Assembly (NCBI GenBank): GCA_965200235.1
Contig: OZ241339.1
Span: 1,798,001-1,862,000 of the forward strand
From: Azotimanducus chitobiosivorans
Lineage (GTDB): Bacteria > Pseudomonadota > Gammaproteobacteria > Pseudomonadales > Azotimanducaceae
Direction: 5' to 3'
Length of the DNA: 64,000 bases
Part shown: one piece after another, positions 61,273 to 64,000 of the stretch
Layout: every line of letters begins with the position of its first letter
How positions within the stretch are numbered: position 1 is the stretch's first letter
The notes under the pieces: model-generated
The model's input: the letters and a program-made list of their open reading frames with translations, nothing else
Told to the model about the DNA's origin: nothing
Database searches by the model: none
Program-made: the position numbers and the translations under genes

Positions 61273-62580
61273 TCACCTATCCACATAGGCGCCATCGGCT
61301 GTTCTCAATGTCTCCCAATGCTTCGCTTGGAAGGGATACTTGGCAGCTATTTTCTCGTCGAGATCGATGCCGAGCCCTGCTCGCGAGGGCAAGGCGGCGT
61401 ATCCGCGATCAACGGAGAAGTGCCCGCCGAAGAAGAGGTCCTGCCAGAATGGGTCTTGACCGCTGCCAATTTCAAGAATCGTGCAGTTCGGCGTGCAGGC
61501 GCACACATGCATCGATGCGAGTGTACTCACTTCGCTTTGTGGATTATGCGGAGACACATCGACACGAAACGCCTCGGCAAGAATGGCAATCTTGCGAAGT
61601 TCGCCGATACCGCCGACATGCACAACGTCTGGCATGATCACATCAACGAGCCGTTCGGCGACAAGCGGCGCGAAGTGATAGCGCGAAGTCAGGCGCTCGC
61701 CGGTGCCAAGCGGCACGCGCGTCTGGGCGCGAATCTGGCGAGACTCAATCAGCGTCTCGTTTTCGAGCTGCGTTACTTCCTCCACCCACAGAGGGCGAAA
61801 CGGCTCGACGCGATTGCAGAACTCCACCGCATGCGGCGGTGTCGGCTTGCCGTGTGCTTCAACGATGATGTCAAAGTCCGGACCAACGATGTCGCGCACG
61901 CGACTCAAATGCTCGACACCGCGGCGAATCGATGCCCTGTGATCCATCGGATGACCGCCGGGATAGAAGCCGCCTTTGACGCAACTCCAGCCCGCCTCCT
62001 TCTTCTGCCGCCAGAGGTCAAGCGCTTCTTCGTCGCTCGCCGCCCTTCGCTTCTCGCGGTGGCTGATGCGCCGAAGATAGCCTTCGTGGCAATAGAGGCG
62101 CACGCGGTCGCGCACCTTGCCGCCCAAAAGCTGCCAGATCGGCTGTCCCAAGGCTTGGCCGAGAATATCCCAGAGCGCGATCTCGACGGCGCTCAACGCC
62201 GACATCAGTACAGGCCCGCCGCGATAGCGCGGCCCAATGAACATGCCGCGCCAATGTCGCTCGATTTCAGTGGGATCCTTGCCGACAAGATAGCGCTTGT
62301 GCGCTTCGATGCCAGCGCGCACGACTTCGCCCTTGCTCGCAAGCGTGCCTTCGCCAAGACCCGTCAACCCTTGATTGGTGTACAGCTTGACGAATACGAA
62401 ATTCTCGTCCCGGCCGCCGTCAACAAGAAAAGTCTTGAGATCGGTGATCTTAAGATCGAGCGGACGCACATCTGATTGCGCACGCTCGAAAGGTCCGGTC
62501 GCGTCGCCAAATGACCGCCTGAATACGGCGCTGCCAGCGATGCCGCCAAGTGAAGTGAAGAGAAAGTGCCGCCGATCCAT
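61273..62580 (-). CDS. Tat-exported galactonate-dehydratase-like enolase-superfamily enzyme
   Basis: A 435-residue protein beginning MDRRHFLFTSLGGIAGSAVFRRSF, a twin-arginine-type signal, which is odd for this enzyme class. The rest matches DgoD-like dehydratases: GLTGLGEGTLASKGEVV, FIGPRYRGGPVLMSALSAVEIALWDILGQALGQPIWQLLGG. Metal region: IIVEAHGKPTP, WVEEVTQ and GTGERL; general acid/base histidine in DVSPHNPQ. The first ligand appears as E in VEAHG where DgoD has D in DFHG, so the metal site or substrate may differ. It lies 9 bp after the sulfatase. Inferred role: dehydrating an aldonic or uronic acid, probably in the periplasm. Confidence 0.85.
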   Translation of the reverse strand: MDRRHFLFTSLGGIAGSAVFRRSFGDATGPFERAQSDVRPLDLKITDLKTFLVDGGRDENFVFVKLYTNQGLTGLGEGTLASKGEVVRAGIEAHKRYLVGKDPTEIERHWRGMFIGPRYRGGPVLMSALSAVEIALWDILGQALGQPIWQLLGGKVRDRVRLYCHEGYLRRISHREKRRAASDEEALDLWRQKKEAGWSCVKGGFYPGGHPMDHRASIRRGVEHLSRVRDIVGPDFDIIVEAHGKPTPPHAVEFCNRVEPFRPLWVEEVTQLENETLIESRQIRAQTRVPLGTGERLTSRYHFAPLVAERLVDVIMPDVVHVGGIGELRKIAILAEAFRVDVSPHNPQSEVSTLASMHVCACTPNCTILEIGSGQDPFWQDLFFGGHFSVDRGYAALPSRAGLGIDLDEKIAAKYPFQAKHWETLRTADGAYVDR

Positions 62581-62589
62581 GCGCTCGCC

Positions 62590-63993
62590 TCAACGCGAAT
62601 CACCGCCGTGCTCATGGCTGAATCGCCAGTCGGCGCGCTCAGGATCAAAGTCAGGATTGATCGTCATCTCGCTCGCGCCGACTTCTTGCCGCCAGGCGGC
62701 GAGTCGCGCACGCATCTGCAGCACCAATTCCGGATTCGCCCCGGCGATGTCGTGGGTTTCACCCGGATCCCTGCGCAAATCAAACAGGCTTGCCGCCTGC
62801 CCAACGCCAGCAATTGCCCCTTCGAACCATTCAATGAGCTTGTAGTCGCCTGTGCGCATGGCACCCGCTGGCGCGTAGCCCAAGTGGTGATAATGCGGGT
62901 AGTGGAAGAAGAGCGTGGTTCGGTCGAGGTGCCGTGCGCCATTCAGCAGAGGCAACAGACTCAGGCCGTCAATGTCCGCGGGCAGACTGTCCACCCCAAA
63001 AATGTCGGCGATGGTCGGGAAGAAGTCGTCGGATGTCACGAGCGCATCGCTTGAGGTGCCCGCTTCCACCACGCCCGGCCACTTGACCGCCAAGGGCACG
63101 CGCAGGCCGCCCTCCCACAGCATGGCTTTGCCGCCCCGAAACGGCGCTTGCGATTGCAGTTGCTCGAAGCCGCCGTTATCAGAATAGAAAATCACAATGG
63201 TCCGTTCGCTGAGCGCATGCGCCTGCAAGCGATCAAGAATGCGACCGATACCGATGTCCATCGTTTCGATCATGGCGCCCATCACAGGATTGTTGATTGG
63301 ATAATCCGCATTTGGCTTGGCTTGGTACTTGGCGATGAGTTCGGGATTTTCCAAGAGAGGACGATGCACGGTGTGATGTGGCACATAGAGAAAGAATGGC
63401 CTGTCGTTGTTGGCGTCAATGAAGACAAGTGAACGCTCGGTGATGGCAAGCGCGTTGTGCGCATCGGCTGACGGGTCAGCCTCGTATTCCGGCTTGACGG
63501 TGGTCAGCACATCGTCAAACCCTTGCGATGCTGGGTCACCGGGTCGCCCTGGCGCATAGTGCTTGTCGATATTGAGGTGCCACTTGCCGAAATGCCCGGT
63601 GGCGAATCCGAGCGCGCGCATCATGTCGGCAATCGTGACCTCTTCAAGGGGAAGCCCCGGCACTGCGCTTGGCCGCCGCAGCCTTGCATAGGGGTAGGGA
63701 CTGCCTGGGATGTAGTCGGTGATGCCGAGCCGCGCCGGGTTCTTGCCGGTCATCAAGCTCGCACGGGTCGGCGAACACACGGGATTGGCGGAGTAAGCGT
63801 TGCTGAACTGCATGCCTGCTCGGGCGATGGCATCGATATTGGGCGTTTCATAGAAGTCGCTGCCGTGATAGCCAACCTGGTTCCAAGCGAGGTCGTCGGC
63901 CACAATAAACACCAGATTCGGAGGCCGCTCAGCAGCGGCATGAAGCGGCCAGATGAAAAGTGCCAGCAGCAGCCACAGGTCTCTCATGCCCAC
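62590..63993 (-). CDS. Exported type I sulfatase
   Basis: A 467-residue arylsulfatase-family protein with signal peptide (MRDLWLLLALFIWPLHAAAE). The metal site is LVFIVADDLAWNQVGYHG and the formylglycine motif is NPVCSPTRASLMTGKNPARLG (C-S-P-T-R, converted to formylglycine by a maturase not seen here). Later ligands are in IVIFYSDNGGFEQL and the lysine region GGKAMLWEGGLRVPLAVKWPG. It removes sulfate esters from carbohydrates. It is the first gene of the operon in the window; a GTG two codons before the chosen ATG-containing start is used by the longer reading, and upstream sequence is cut off by the window edge. The substrate is probably a sulfated glycan. Confidence 0.92.
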   Translation of the reverse strand: MGMRDLWLLLALFIWPLHAAAERPPNLVFIVADDLAWNQVGYHGSDFYETPNIDAIARAGMQFSNAYSANPVCSPTRASLMTGKNPARLGITDYIPGSPYPYARLRRPSAVPGLPLEEVTIADMMRALGFATGHFGKWHLNIDKHYAPGRPGDPASQGFDDVLTTVKPEYEADPSADAHNALAITERSLVFIDANNDRPFFLYVPHHTVHRPLLENPELIAKYQAKPNADYPINNPVMGAMIETMDIGIGRILDRLQAHALSERTIVIFYSDNGGFEQLQSQAPFRGGKAMLWEGGLRVPLAVKWPGVVEAGTSSDALVTSDDFFPTIADIFGVDSLPADIDGLSLLPLLNGARHLDRTTLFFHYPHYHHLGYAPAGAMRTGDYKLIEWFEGAIAGVGQAASLFDLRRDPGETHDIAGANPELVLQMRARLAAWRQEVGASEMTINPDFDPERADWRFSHEHGGDSR

Positions 63994-64000
63994 TGCCGCC

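Noticed and set aside
61318..62475. 385-codon frame antisense to the exported dehydratase
   Set aside because: The opposite strand encodes a complete enolase-superfamily enzyme; no family pattern is seen here.
1..64000. tRNA, rRNA and riboswitch genes
   Set aside because: No T-loop GTTCGAATCC-type sequence with matching arms, rRNA segment or known riboswitch core was recognised by eye; a covariance-model scan would be needed to exclude them.

Overview
The window is about 64 kb of GC-rich chromosomal DNA, most likely from a gammaproteobacterium, probably a free-living or host-associated marine heterotroph. The clearest taxonomic signals are gene orders: mlaC-ibaG-murA-hisG-hisD, and proC-yggT-metX-metW-DUF4426 next to yggS and pilT. 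A short-form HisG, ZapE, MtfA and a MetR-like regulator fit the same group. The marine lifestyle is inferred from the sulfatase and sugar-acid cluster at the right end. No tRNA or rRNA gene was recognised.

Layout. 0-5 kb: 3' end of valS, a VapBC-type toxin-antitoxin pair, quinone oxidoreductase, hisF-hisH and an exported COG4798-type protein. 5.2-10 kb: rpsL-rpsG-fusA without tuf, then a truncated LTA-synthase-like sulfatase and a MetR-like regulator. 10.0-10.5 kb: two abutting palindromic MITE-like elements. 10.6-19.6 kb: NrtR-type regulator with a 19-bp palindromic operator candidate, zapE, hisD-hisG-murA-ibaG-mlaC, a deoxynucleoside kinase and acs. 19.7-27.4 kb: a CRISPR island holding a membrane-anchored unknown protein, a 9-repeat array, cas2-cas1-cas9 (type II-C) and a predicted tracrRNA with its own promoter; a DUF4143 ATPase follows. 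27.5-33 kb: pilT, yggS, a palindrome doublet, then the proC-to-DUF4426 operon. 33-42 kb: a methionine-rich lipoprotein, an M1 peptidase, a SMUG1-type glycosylase, acyl-CoA dehydrogenases, an SDR enzyme and mtfA. 42.3-55.1 kb: an accessory region with a PIN/RHH toxin-antitoxin pair, relics of a GH16 glycosidase and of an XRE-family regulator, a secreted subtilase with a PrcB-like partner, a DUF262/AAA-DUF3696/unknown three-gene operon resembling a phage-defence system, and an intact paralogue of the broken regulator coupled to a 75-aa protein. 55.2-64 kb: a minus-strand operon of sulfatase, two enolase-superfamily dehydratases, a LamG/propeller protein and an exported beta-helix-aldolase fusion, apparently for degrading sulfated glycans or sugar acids.

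Working together. For the CRISPR locus I can pair the predicted tracrRNA with the repeat as a 7-bp lower stem, a 3/8-nt bulge and an uninterrupted 21-bp upper stem including two G:U pairs. The promoter, anti-repeat and terminator-like hairpin are all in register, and Cas9 keeps its catalytic residues, so the locus looks intact. A second theme is a set of CTAG-bounded palindromic elements. At two loci the TAG of the boundary CTAG is the stop codon of the upstream gene; at a third the element begins 3 bp after a stop. The three least explained gene sets are the DUF262/ATPase/unknown operon, the XRE plus 75-aa pair, and the beta-helix-aldolase fusion within the right-hand operon.
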